From assembly GCA_023434825.1 (NCBI GenBank), contig JAEYSH010000183.1, positions 1 to 22,151 on the forward strand: a stretch of DNA of 22,151 nucleotides, in the 5' to 3' direction. This stretch comes from Methanobacteriota archaeon. Its GTDB lineage: Archaea > Methanobacteriota > Methanobacteria > Methanobacteriales > Methanobacteriaceae. The translations under genes were made by a program, and so were the position numbers. The notes beneath the pieces are model-generated. The model was given only the letters and a program-made list of their open reading frames with translations. It was not told the DNA's origin and did not search any database. Of this stretch, positions 14,328 to 20,703 are shown piece after piece. Every line of letters starts with the position of its first letter. The first letter of the stretch is position 1.

Positions 14328-15206
14328 TTAAAATTTACATCTAGCTTCAATTAATTTTTTATTTCCTTTAAATGGACCTTTATTTTGAAGTTTTATAGAT
14401 GCTGCAGCAGCCGCAAATCTACCACATTTTACAGGATCTTCTGTTTTAAATTTATATGACGCATAAGCTGCCATATAGGTATCTCCAAGACCCGTTGGAT
14501 CTTCTATTTTTTCTGGTTTAAAAGCAGGAACTTTAAATGACTTATTTAATTCTTTTGAATAAATTAATGATCCACGGCTTCCACATGTTATAATTACTTC
14601 TCTAGGCCCAAATGATGTAAGAATTTCGGCGGTTTCATATAATGGATGTTTTTCCCCTAAAATAATTGCAGATTCATTTTCATCTATAAAAAGAATATCA
14701 ATATATTTCAAATAGTTTTTATAGCTTTGCCATGGCTTTAAAATTACCTCATTATTAATTAAATGCCTTAAATATCCTTGTGCTCCAAGATAGATTGGTT
14801 TATTTAATTTTGATAATTCTTTAATAGTTTTAAGAGGAATATCATAGGGACATAGGGGTCCTAAAAGAATAATATCTGAACTTTTTATTCTATCTGAAAC
14901 GCTTTCTATGGGATTATCTGGAACACAAGCTTTTTGTATCCTGTGATTTGGATCTTCATCTGGATAAATATTATGAAAATTTATTGTTTCGTTTACATAA
15001 ACTGGAATCAATTCTACATCTTCTGGAAATGAATGTAACAACTCTTCATCATTTTTAGAAATAGTTATCAGCGCTTTACAATTAATTTTAAGGCTAGAAA
15101 GGACATGAGATTGGTAGAAAACAGCTCCACCAATGGATTTATAACGATAATCATTTTTTATTATGATATCTTTTGCAACGGGTCCAATTAACATAACAGA
15201 GGGCAT
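14328..15206 (-). CDS. PfkB-family sugar/nucleoside kinase
   Basis: A 292-residue ribokinase-like kinase. The N-terminal substrate-binding glycines (SIGGAVFYQ, 25-33), the VIITCGSRGS segment (204-213) and the C-terminal signature DPTGLGDTYMAAY with catalytic base Asp242 are clear. The usual Ala in DTxGAGD is Leu here, which is tolerated. Family members phosphorylate ribose, fructose phosphates, adenosine or other nucleosides; substrate cannot be told. It starts 29 bases after the HisA-like gene on the same strand with an AGGT SD, so the two are probably one operon and may act in one pathway. It could be a nucleoside or phosphosugar kinase in cofactor biosynthesis; that is inference. Confidence 0.85.
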   Translation of the reverse strand: MPSVMLIGPVAKDIIIKNDYRYKSIGGAVFYQSHVLSSLKINCKALITISKNDEELLHSFPEDVELIPVYVNETINFHNIYPDEDPNHRIQKACVPDNPIESVSDRIKSSDIILLGPLCPYDIPLKTIKELSKLNKPIYLGAQGYLRHLINNEVILKPWQSYKNYLKYIDILFIDENESAIILGEKHPLYETAEILTSFGPREVIITCGSRGSLIYSKELNKSFKVPAFKPEKIEDPTGLGDTYMAAYASYKFKTEDPVKCGRFAAAAASIKLQNKGPFKGNKKLIEARCKF

Positions 15207-15235
15207 ATGATTACCTATTTAATTTAATGGAATAA

Positions 15236-15919
15236 TTATTTTAACTTTAAATTTCCACTATGGAGTGTGGAACCTACTAAAAATTTATTTAATCCCAATT
15301 TTTCAAGTTTACTTATATCTTGGGCCCTGATACCGCCCCCAATAATTAGTGATTCTCCACTTTCGCGTACTTTATTAATTAAATCTATATTTATGCCTTT
15401 TTCTGTCCCTACCATGGAAATATCCAGTAATATCACTTCTTCTGGACAAATTTCCTTTATTTTCTGGATCATTTTATCAAGACTTATTTTTAGATATTTA
15501 CTGTATATCTCTTTATTTTTTATATCAATACTTACAACTAATTTATCCTTTGAAAATGTATTAAAAATCTGATTTAAATCTTCTATATTTCTTAGGGTTT
15601 CAGTTGCAACTATAACTTTATCTGCAACTTCAAGTGCTTTCTCGACAGTTTCTATATTGTATGCACCACAGTCTAACATTACAGATATATGTTTATTATT
15701 TATTTCTTTAATTATTTGAAAATTAGATCCCTCTTCCTCAATTGAATCTAAATCTGCAATATAAATTCTGGAAGCTCCAGCTGCTTTTAGTGCACTTGCA
15801 ATTTTTATTGCTGAAGAAGATTCGTGAAACACTGTTTTAAGAGGTTTATATGTATCTCTTTTACCTGATTTTCCAGATACTGCCTTTCCATTTTTTAAGT
15901 CTAAAACAGGGATTATCAT
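15236..15919 (-). CDS. HisA/HisF-related TIM-barrel protein
   Basis: The 227 residues read as a HisA-like barrel: PVLDLKNGKAV with the Asp7 expected in catalysis, ADLDSIEEEG, MLDCGAYN, SIDIKN, and the phosphate-binding GGGIR plus GSTLHSG near the C-terminus. The length is close to HisA (about 240). The best fit is the group described as related to proFAR isomerase but distinct from HisA (COG1411), found in methanogens and methylotrophs; its reaction is unknown to me. True histidine-biosynthetic HisA is less likely, since no other his genes are near. It is upstream of, and probably co-transcribed with, the PfkB kinase. The ATG has only a weak SD-like AAGAAC. Confidence 0.78.
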   Translation of the reverse strand: MIIPVLDLKNGKAVSGKSGKRDTYKPLKTVFHESSSAIKIASALKAAGASRIYIADLDSIEEEGSNFQIIKEINNKHISVMLDCGAYNIETVEKALEVADKVIVATETLRNIEDLNQIFNTFSKDKLVVSIDIKNKEIYSKYLKISLDKMIQKIKEICPEEVILLDISMVGTEKGINIDLINKVRESGESLIIGGGIRAQDISKLEKLGLNKFLVGSTLHSGNLKLK

Positions 15920-16102
15920 AAAGTTCTTTTTTAATGTTTTTTGCTAATGTAGTTAATGGATTTAATTTAGTTTAAATAATCAATTTTGATTTTTGATAAT
16001 AATTTATCTGTGTTATAAATTAAAATTAAGCCAAAAATAGTTTAATATTAGATTAAATTTATTATTTACCTAAAATTTGTAAATAAGCATTTATTTTGAT
16101 GA

Positions 16103-16192
16103 ATAGGGCAGGGATACATTTGAGCGATAAGGTTGTATTTGCCCTATCATCGGGGATTTATCCCTGAATTTGCAAAGGAGGGGGTTGGCAAA
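16103..16192. ncRNA. Candidate structured RNA (GC-rich hairpin block)
   Basis: In flanks that are nearly all A/T, this block is roughly half G+C by my count and forms three hairpins: an outer stem ATAGGGCA (16103-16110) with TGCCCTAT (16140-16147), a six-pair hairpin closing TTTA at 16151-16166, and TTTGC (16169-16173) with GCAAA (16188-16192). It is not a tRNA (no T-arm or acceptor pattern). A TATA-like TTTATAAAA read on the minus strand (16216-16208) would start transcription at its right edge; a weaker plus-strand candidate is near 16076-16087. A C-box-like TGATGA (16097-16102) and D-box-like CTGA (16164-16167) on the plus strand leave a C/D guide RNA possible. It may also be a leader of the HisA-like gene. 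Confidence 0.5.
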
Positions 16193-16316
16193 CCTAATAT
16201 TTAATACTTTTATAAATTAATGTATTACAAACTATTAATATGAATTTATCATTATTTAATAATTTCTATAAAAATAGTATTAATTTTGGGATTAAAAAAA
16301 CTTAAAAATAAAAATA

Positions 16317-16571
16317 TTATAAAATCTTTTCGATTTCTTTAATTGCATATTCCGCAGCTTCATCTGCAATTTGAGGGTCTGCATTGGAAAGATCATCAAA
16401 TATAAGGTTTACATTCACATCGACATCTAATTTATCACTGTAAATGAGTTCAACACTTATATCGATATCTATGATCTCTTTTTTTGAAACCCTGGATAAA
16501 ATAAAAGATTCTGCAGATGATACTGCAATTTCAGAAATTTCATCAAGTCTGGTGTCAGAAAGTTTCTCCAT
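16317..16571 (-). CDS. DUF3194 protein (Mth677-like)
   Basis: The 84 residues match, from memory, the small alpha/beta protein Mth677 of Methanothermobacter along their length (KEIIDIDISVELIYSDKLDVDVNVNL, then DLSNADPQIADEAAEYA). The fold has been solved by NMR for that protein but no function is known to me. It is the last gene of the exosome/proteasome superoperon, directly after prefoldin beta with nine bases between and an AGGTT SD. Its constant place beside the KEOPS subunit and prefoldin suggests a role in translation or protein quality control, which is inference. Confidence 0.85.
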   Translation of the reverse strand: MEKLSDTRLDEISEIAVSSAESFILSRVSKKEIIDIDISVELIYSDKLDVDVNVNLIFDDLSNADPQIADEAAEYAIKEIEKIL

Positions 16572-16580
16572 TGGAAACCT

Positions 16581-16931
16581 CTATTGTGCACCTGGGCCTT
16601 GCATAGCTTCCTGGAGAGAGGACTGCATCTCTTGAAGTCTGCTCATTATTCTTTCTTCCTGCCTTTTGACAGTTTTTTCACGAAGTTGTAATGTTTCAAG
16701 TTTATCTTCAAGTTCTTTAGTCATTTCTTCTTTTTTAACTTTTATAAGCAAAGTTCCAGCTGTTTTATAAACATCAGCATTCTCTTCAGATTTTTTTAAT
16801 TCTTCAAGAGCATTTTCAGTTTCTTTAATCTGTAAATCTACAGTTTGTTTTTGCATTGAAATTGCCTGCGCTTGTTGCTGCGCTTGCTGAAATTGTGCTA
16901 ATTGATGTTGTACATTTTGAGGAAGTTCCAT
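16581..16931 (-). CDS. pfdB: Prefoldin subunit beta
   Basis: The 116-residue protein is a classic beta-class prefoldin: an N-terminal helix (PQNVQHQLAQFQQAQQQAQ), a short beta hairpin region (DVYKTAGTLLIKVKKEE) and a C-terminal helix, giving the two-helix coiled-coil tentacle. Six subunits (two alpha, four beta) form the jellyfish-shaped chaperone that passes unfolded proteins to the thermosome in the cytoplasm. Length and C-terminus (MQGPGAQ) are normal. The ATG follows AGGTGA, in the spacing after pcc1 (17 bases). Confidence 0.95.
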   Translation of the reverse strand: MELPQNVQHQLAQFQQAQQQAQAISMQKQTVDLQIKETENALEELKKSEENADVYKTAGTLLIKVKKEEMTKELEDKLETLQLREKTVKRQEERIMSRLQEMQSSLQEAMQGPGAQ

Positions 16932-16948
16932 TTATTTCACCTCTAATT

Positions 16949-17209
16949 TTATTTAATATTTAATTTTTGAATCTCATGAGACAGTATTATCCATCTTAAA
17001 TATGAGTTAATAGCCGCACGAAGAATATGGGAATCTTCTGCGTCAATATTTAGATAAAGTATATTTTTTTTGATATTTGCAGTAACTGAAGATCTTTCGG
17101 AAGGTGCGCTTTCAAGTTCTACTTCTATTGTTTTTAAAACAATTTCCGCATCTTCTGGATTTTCAAATTTAATATTAAATTCTGCAGTTACATGTTCTGG
17201 AATATTCAT
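16949..17209 (-). CDS. pcc1: KEOPS complex subunit Pcc1
   Basis: An 86-residue Pcc1-like protein: FENPEDAEIVLKTIEVE, a middle ERSSVTANIKKNILYLNIDAEDSHILRAAINSYLRWI segment and a short tail, as in the dimerisation subunit of the KEOPS complex. KEOPS makes the threonylcarbamoyl group on A37 of ANN-decoding tRNAs; Pcc1 bridges the Kae1 catalytic subunits. The ATG overlaps the TGA of the Brix-protein gene (ATGA), so the two are translationally coupled. Assignment is supported by motif and place in the superoperon. Confidence 0.88.
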   Translation of the reverse strand: MNIPEHVTAEFNIKFENPEDAEIVLKTIEVELESAPSERSSVTANIKKNILYLNIDAEDSHILRAAINSYLRWIILSHEIQKLNIK

Positions 17210-17673
17210 TCGAATCTTCTGACGTAAATTTTGGGATTAACAGGTAACCCATCATTGCCGTAAAACTCAAAGATAGTCTTATTATCCTTTTCTTTAACCC
17301 AAAGCAAGTTATCATTTGAGTCCTTGTTATCTTCTGCTATTTCAAGGAGTTCTAATAATGGTTTGGTAAGTTCTTCTATTTCACATCTTAAAGTGAGCTT
17401 TTCTGGATTTATTCTGCCTTTTAAATCTAAAACGGCTTCGGTTATATATAAAGTAAGTAAAAGTTCACCAGAGTCATTGAAAAATTCAATTCTGCTGGGA
17501 TTTCCTTTAACTTGAGAAACAATTGCAATTGTTTTAAATCCAGATGCTTTAATTAAGACATCACGAAAACTCATTTTGCCCCTGTTTGTGTAGTCTGCGT
17601 TTAAAGCTCTACTCAGGTTCTGGCAAAATGTCCTTGTTTTTGCTGATGGTTTTCTTGATGTTGTAATAAACAT
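17206..17673 (-). CDS. Brix-domain Imp4-like ribosome biogenesis protein
   Basis: The 155 residues start FITTSRKPSAKTRTFCQNLSRAL, the hallmark of archaeal Brix proteins (Imp4-like; Mth680 is the structurally studied member). The middle carries the GNPSRIEFFNDSGELLL strand pair and the C-terminal half a shorter beta region. Eukaryotic relatives act in 18S and 25S rRNA assembly. The archaeal single-domain protein is presumed to bind rRNA during ribosome maturation. It follows rpoP by 27 bases and overlaps pcc1 by four. The SD before the ATG is weak (AAGGCAG). Confidence 0.9.
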   Translation of the reverse strand: MFITTSRKPSAKTRTFCQNLSRALNADYTNRGKMSFRDVLIKASGFKTIAIVSQVKGNPSRIEFFNDSGELLLTLYITEAVLDLKGRINPEKLTLRCEIEELTKPLLELLEIAEDNKDSNDNLLWVKEKDNKTIFEFYGNDGLPVNPKIYVRRFE

Positions 17674-17700
17674 TATACTGCCTTGAATAAAAAATTTGGT

Positions 17701-17832
17701 TTATCTTGCGCTTATGTCTCTTTTTACTGTTGGAATCTCTTTAAAAAGGATCCTGTATCTGCATTTTGGACATTTAGCTTCAGTATATCCTTTAAGATCT
17801 ACTAAGGTACCGCATTTTTCACATTTGTACAA
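17701..17832 (-). CDS. rpoP: DNA-directed RNA polymerase subunit P (Rpo12)
   Basis: A 43-residue protein read directly on the minus strand: MYKCEKCGTLVDLKG at the start, then CPKCRYRILFK. The CxxC...CxxC zinc ribbon and the RYRILFK motif are the signature of Rpo12, equivalent to eukaryotic RPB12/ABC10-alpha, which helps join Rpo3 and the large subunits in the polymerase core. The start is TTG 17832, preceded by GGAGGT. It follows the eL43 gene by 50 bases. Length and all four Cys are as expected. The gene is short and easily missed. Confidence 0.95.
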   Translation of the reverse strand: MYKCEKCGTLVDLKGYTEAKCPKCRYRILFKEIPTVKRDISAR

Positions 17833-17882
17833 TTATAAACCTCCAACTATGTTTTTTAATAAGTTTGGGGTATAAGATAAAC

Positions 17883-18152
17883 TTATTCTGCCCCAACGAT
17901 CCTCTTAATGTTCCTTGCTGCTGTTTTTGCCATAGGTGTTTGTGGAACGTATGCGCCGCCGGTAAATACAGTACCGCACTTTCTACATTTCCATATACCT
18001 GTGCTTACTCTTTTAACAGCTACTCTATCACATTGAGGACATGTGTGGTTTTTCTTCATTTTTTCTTCTATACTTTTAACGGTTCTTTTTGCCTTTCTAC
18101 CGTATCTTGGACCGAAACGTCCTGTAATTCCTACTTTTTTAGTTCTTGCCAT
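17883..18152 (-). CDS. rpl37ae: Ribosomal protein eL43 (L37Ae)
   Basis: An 89-residue large-subunit protein: MARTKKVGITGRFGPRYGRKAKR basic N-terminus, then a zinc ribbon CPQC...CRKC (about residues 39-61) and GGAYVPQTPMAKTAARNIKR. It binds 23S rRNA and is essential for the archaeal large subunit. The start is ATG 18152; the GTG nine bases upstream belongs to the GGTGAT SD, which lies four bases before the ATG. It is the first gene after a 157-base intergenic region full of inverted repeats that probably holds its own promoter, separating it from rrp42. Confidence 0.96.
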   Translation of the reverse strand: MARTKKVGITGRFGPRYGRKAKRTVKSIEEKMKKNHTCPQCDRVAVKRVSTGIWKCRKCGTVFTGGAYVPQTPMAKTAARNIKRIVGAE

Positions 18153-18164
18153 TATAATCACCTT

Positions 18165-18181
18165 AAAAATCTTTGATTTTT
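18165..18181 (-). promoter_or_regulatory. Leader hairpin just before the eL43 ribosome site
   Basis: On the minus strand AAAAATC, a three-base loop, then GATTTTT forms a seven-pair stem directly followed by AAGGTGAT, the eL43 SD. A stem abutting the SD could affect ribosome access. It is A/T-only except one pair per arm, so it would be weak. Confidence 0.4.
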
Positions 18182-18210
18182 TTGGCCGCCGAACACATCG
18201 TCTTCGGGCA

Positions 18211-18232
18211 TTCGAAATTTATAAATTTCGAA
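18211..18232 (-). promoter_or_regulatory. Perfect 22-bp palindrome containing the eL43 TATA box
   Basis: The two 11-base arms (TTCGAAATTTA and its exact complement) meet without a spacer. The centre, AATTTATAAATT, is TATA-like and lies about 65-75 bases before the ATG. Transcription about 25 bases downstream would start near 18195. A symmetrical TATA region is compatible with binding of a dimeric regulator overlapping TBP. Confidence 0.55.
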
Positions 18233-18237
18233 AGTTC

Positions 18238-18256
18238 AGGAAAATTGAATTTTCCT
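18238..18256. promoter_or_regulatory. 19-bp inverted repeat upstream of the palindromic TATA region
   Basis: AGGAAAATT, one base, AATTTTCCT: nine-base arms around a single centre base. It lies five bases upstream of the 22-bp palindrome with respect to eL43 transcription. Its position suits an operator or upstream element. Confidence 0.5.
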
Positions 18257-18285
18257 TCAACCTAAATTTTTGATATTTTTTTAAT

Positions 18286-18313
18286 GTAAGCAAGTATTAT
18301 AAATCTTGCTTAC
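18286..18313 (-). terminator. Hairpin across the rrp42 stop codon
   Basis: GTAAGCAAG (18286-18294) and CTTGCTTAC (18305-18313) are exact nine-base complements with a ten-base loop, covering the TAA of rrp42 (18312-18310). In RNA this is the strongest stem in the neighbourhood and may mark a 3' end or processing site of the upstream transcript. It is not followed by a U run on the minus strand, so a classical terminator is doubtful. Confidence 0.4.
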
Positions 18314-19101
18314 GGTAAATGTTCTCTAAGTTCTTTTGTTTTTTCTGTTGCTAGATTAACAGCTTTTAGAATTTCTTCTTTGGTGAATGTTTCTTCTCCA
18401 CCTTTTTGCATAGCACACATGCTGCCATCTGCTCGAATACCAACTGAAAGTCGGGTACCCATAATATTTTCTTCTTCAAGTGATGGGTCAACAATTAACT
18501 CATCACCTATTTTTGCAAATGTTGACATTAAAGGTTTTTCATTTATGTAAAGTGGAGTTTTATTTTCTTCATCAATGATGATCTCATCACCTTCAACACG
18601 TGTTGTTGGTATTTTAGTGTTCATAAGTGCGGCTACACTTCCTAAAACTGCTGCATCAATTAAATTACCATCATAATCAAGCACGTGTAGGTCTAAAAAT
18701 ATCATCCATACTTTTTTACCTTCAATAATACATAATTTTTCAAGATCCAGAACTTTACCTTCTCTCAAGCACCTATCAGTAACTCTAGCCATTTCCACAG
18801 ATCTTTCATCTGGAGGTCCTGGTTCAAAAGTAGGGGATGCCATAGGTAATAATTCTGAATTAGTCATTAAAACACCTACATTAGGTGTATCTGGGAAAGG
18901 CTCACCTATTTGGGGCTTTATACCAATCATTATTTGGGTGTTGCCTATTTTGACCCTTGCAGAACCTTCTGCTTTATCAATTACTCCTACTTCAACAGAT
19001 ATATCTCTGTAATCAAATGGAGCTCTGCCATCTGCACGTTCTCCGTTTTTTAGAAGCTCAGTTATACTTTTTTTTGTAATTTCAGGAACAATATTAACCA
19101 T
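18310..19101 (-). CDS. rrp42: Exosome subunit Rrp42
   Basis: A 263-residue RNase PH-fold subunit: MVNIVPEITKKSITELLKNGERADGR, GSARVKIGNTQIMIGIKPQIGEPFPDTPNVGVLMTNSELLPMASP, then the LDLHVLDYDGNLIDAAVLGSVAAL core. In archaea Rrp42 lacks catalytic residues and alternates with Rrp41 in the hexameric 3'-5' RNA-degrading ring. I choose ATG 19101 over the in-frame ATG at 19113, because GGTGA lies five bases before it and homologues start with this sequence. The start region overlaps the end of rrp41 (stop at 19094), so the two are coupled and should be made in equal amounts. Confidence 0.95.
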   Translation of the reverse strand: MVNIVPEITKKSITELLKNGERADGRAPFDYRDISVEVGVIDKAEGSARVKIGNTQIMIGIKPQIGEPFPDTPNVGVLMTNSELLPMASPTFEPGPPDERSVEMARVTDRCLREGKVLDLEKLCIIEGKKVWMIFLDLHVLDYDGNLIDAAVLGSVAALMNTKIPTTRVEGDEIIIDEENKTPLYINEKPLMSTFAKIGDELIVDPSLEEENIMGTRLSVGIRADGSMCAMQKGGEETFTKEEILKAVNLATEKTKELREHLP

Positions 19102-19813
19102 TTTCTTCACCATACCTGTTTTTTATGGCTTCTCTTTGTAATTTGCTGATCTTTTCACATCCACCAATTGCAAGATCAAGTGCTTTTTCAAATTCATCAG
19201 AAGTTAAATGACCGTCCATTTGGAGGAGTGTAATTTCTCCTGATCGAGGCATAATAGCAACTGGTAAATCTGCTTCTCCTTCTTTGTCTTCGTCTTCTGA
19301 AAGGTCGAGTATCACATTACCATCTGCTTTTCCAGCTGCACAGGAAACAACTAAATCTTTCATAGGTATTCCTGCATCAGCTAAAGCAACTGAAGCAGCA
19401 GTTATTCCTGCACATCTTGTACCGCCTTCAGCTTCCAGAACTTCTATAAATACATCTATCGTAGACCTTGGGAATTTTTCTAAAAATATTGCTGGTCTCA
19501 GTGCATCTGCAGTTATTTTTGATATTTCTATAGATCTTCTATCTGGTCCCGGTCTTTTCCTGTCACCTACAGAAAATGGGGCCATATTGTATCTACATCT
19601 TATAACTGCCATATCTGGTCGCATAATTCTCCTTACGTGGAGTTCTCTTGGGCCATATACTGCAGCTAGAATTTTATTTCCTCCTATTTCGAGATAAGCA
19701 GATCCATCTGCTCTTTCTAAAACCCCAGCTTCTATTTTCATTGGCCTTAATTCATCAAAATTTCTTCCATCTGCCCTTAAATTGTTATTGTTGTTTAATA
19801 GGATAATAATCAC
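19094..19813 (-). CDS. rrp41: Exosome catalytic subunit Rrp41
   Basis: A 239-residue RNase PH-like catalytic subunit: RADGRNFDELRPMKIEAGVLERADGSAYLEIG, GPRELHVRRIMRPD, GTRCAGITAASVALADAGIP and EADLPVAIMPRSGEITLLQMDG, with the Asp in ADLP (residue 182) as a metal or catalytic acid. It degrades RNA 3'-5' with phosphate in the cytoplasm. GTG 19813 overlaps the TGA of rrp4 as GTGA, a usual coupled arrangement. However, the same bases form a GGGGTGAT SD, after which the next in-frame codons at normal spacing are ATT and ATC, so the exact N-terminus is open. The first about 10 residues (Ile/Leu/Asn-rich) are not part of the conserved fold. Confidence 0.95.
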   Translation of the reverse strand: MIIILLNNNNNLRADGRNFDELRPMKIEAGVLERADGSAYLEIGGNKILAAVYGPRELHVRRIMRPDMAVIRCRYNMAPFSVGDRKRPGPDRRSIEISKITADALRPAIFLEKFPRSTIDVFIEVLEAEGGTRCAGITAASVALADAGIPMKDLVVSCAAGKADGNVILDLSEDEDKEGEADLPVAIMPRSGEITLLQMDGHLTSDEFEKALDLAIGGCEKISKLQREAIKNRYGEENG

Positions 19814-20556
19814 CCCTGTAATTGGTCATCTTCAGGTTCAGGGAATTCTTCAAATTCTTCTTCCTCTTCAACTTCTTCTTCAATTTCTTTACCAAGAAGT
19901 TCAGAAAGCATGTTTCGTACTCTGTCTGTTAATCCAGAGGTATGTGCCTGTTCCTCTATCATGTTTATTACTTTTTCAGCAACCCTTTCCATCAAGGGGT
20001 CGCCTTTAACCCATACTACTCCATTTTGACCAACTATTATGTCACAATGTGTTTCATCTTTAATCATGTTGATCATGGAACCTTTTTTACCAATCAATCT
20101 TGGTACTTTAGTTGGGGTTATATAAATTAGAATTCCACCTCTGAATTTACCAAGCCCTCTACCTTTTAAACCTAATTTTACCTTTTTAACTTCGTCTACA
20201 TCAACTACTCTTAAAAATAGAACGTCTCCAACATCAAATGCTTTGTTTAAATCTCTTTTTTCTTTCCCAAAAACATCTGAAGCGGGTAAAAAACCAGAAT
20301 ATGGAGAATTAATGTCTAAATTCCACATAGAAAATCTTATATCGGTAATTTCTCCAATTACCACATCTCCCCTTTTGGGAATGTATTTACTCTGTAAAGG
20401 AATGACACTTACTTTTTTATCTCTTACAGCAACTAATCCAACAAGAGATGAGCATATATTCTTACCTTCTTTAAACGTTCCCCTCCCTGTATGATATTCA
20501 TCATCTGCGAGAACATCTCCAGGAACTACTAAGTCCTTATCTTCTACAAATATCAC
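19810..20556 (-). CDS. rrp4: Exosome RNA-binding cap subunit Rrp4
   Basis: About 248 residues: N-terminal domain (VPGDVLADDEYHTGRGTF), S1 domain (GDVVIGEITDIRFSMWNLDINSPYSGFLPASDVF), KH domain (VPRLIGKKGSMINMIKDETHCDIIVGQNGVVWV) and an acidic Glu-rich tail over the last 30 residues. It forms part of the cap over the Rrp41/42 ring and threads RNA. The start is GTG 20556, because AGGAGG sits six bases before it; a longer frame back to 20616 would have to translate through that ribosome site. The gap of 147 bases from the SBDS stop suggests an additional promoter. The C-terminus overlaps rrp41 by four bases. Confidence 0.94.
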   Translation of the reverse strand: MIFVEDKDLVVPGDVLADDEYHTGRGTFKEGKNICSSLVGLVAVRDKKVSVIPLQSKYIPKRGDVVIGEITDIRFSMWNLDINSPYSGFLPASDVFGKEKRDLNKAFDVGDVLFLRVVDVDEVKKVKLGLKGRGLGKFRGGILIYITPTKVPRLIGKKGSMINMIKDETHCDIIVGQNGVVWVKGDPLMERVAEKVINMIEEQAHTSGLTDRVRNMLSELLGKEIEEEVEEEEEFEEFPEPEDDQLQG

Positions 20557-20703
20557 GTTTTGCCTCCTATTTTGTGGAAAGCCATAAAATTTAGTGCCAT
20601 TATACACATTTTTCAAAATGAAGAGGTAATTTAAAGAATGAAAATAATTTGTTATGCATTCAATTAAAATTTTAGATATTACCTTTCATTGTTAAGAAGT
20701 TAG

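Noticed and set aside
15236..15919. True histidine-biosynthesis HisA
   Set aside because: No other his genes are nearby, and the sequence fits the separate HisA-related archaeal group better, although motif reading alone cannot exclude it.
16103..16192. tRNA gene in the GC-rich block
   Set aside because: The stems do not form a cloverleaf, and no T-loop or seven-pair acceptor stem was found.
16186..16221. Leader peptide after GGAGGGGG (TTG start, 11 codons)
   Set aside because: The SD-like bases are within a hairpin loop, the TTG is almost touching them, and the peptide has no recognisable content.
17865..18176. 103-codon plus-strand frame antisense to eL43
   Set aside because: It mirrors the well-conserved ribosomal protein gene. 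Its many Cys and Phe come from the complementary zinc-ribbon and Lys codons.
20557..20616. 20-codon N-terminal extension of Rrp4
   Set aside because: The extension includes the AGGAGG that serves as SD for GTG 20556, and the conserved protein starts there.
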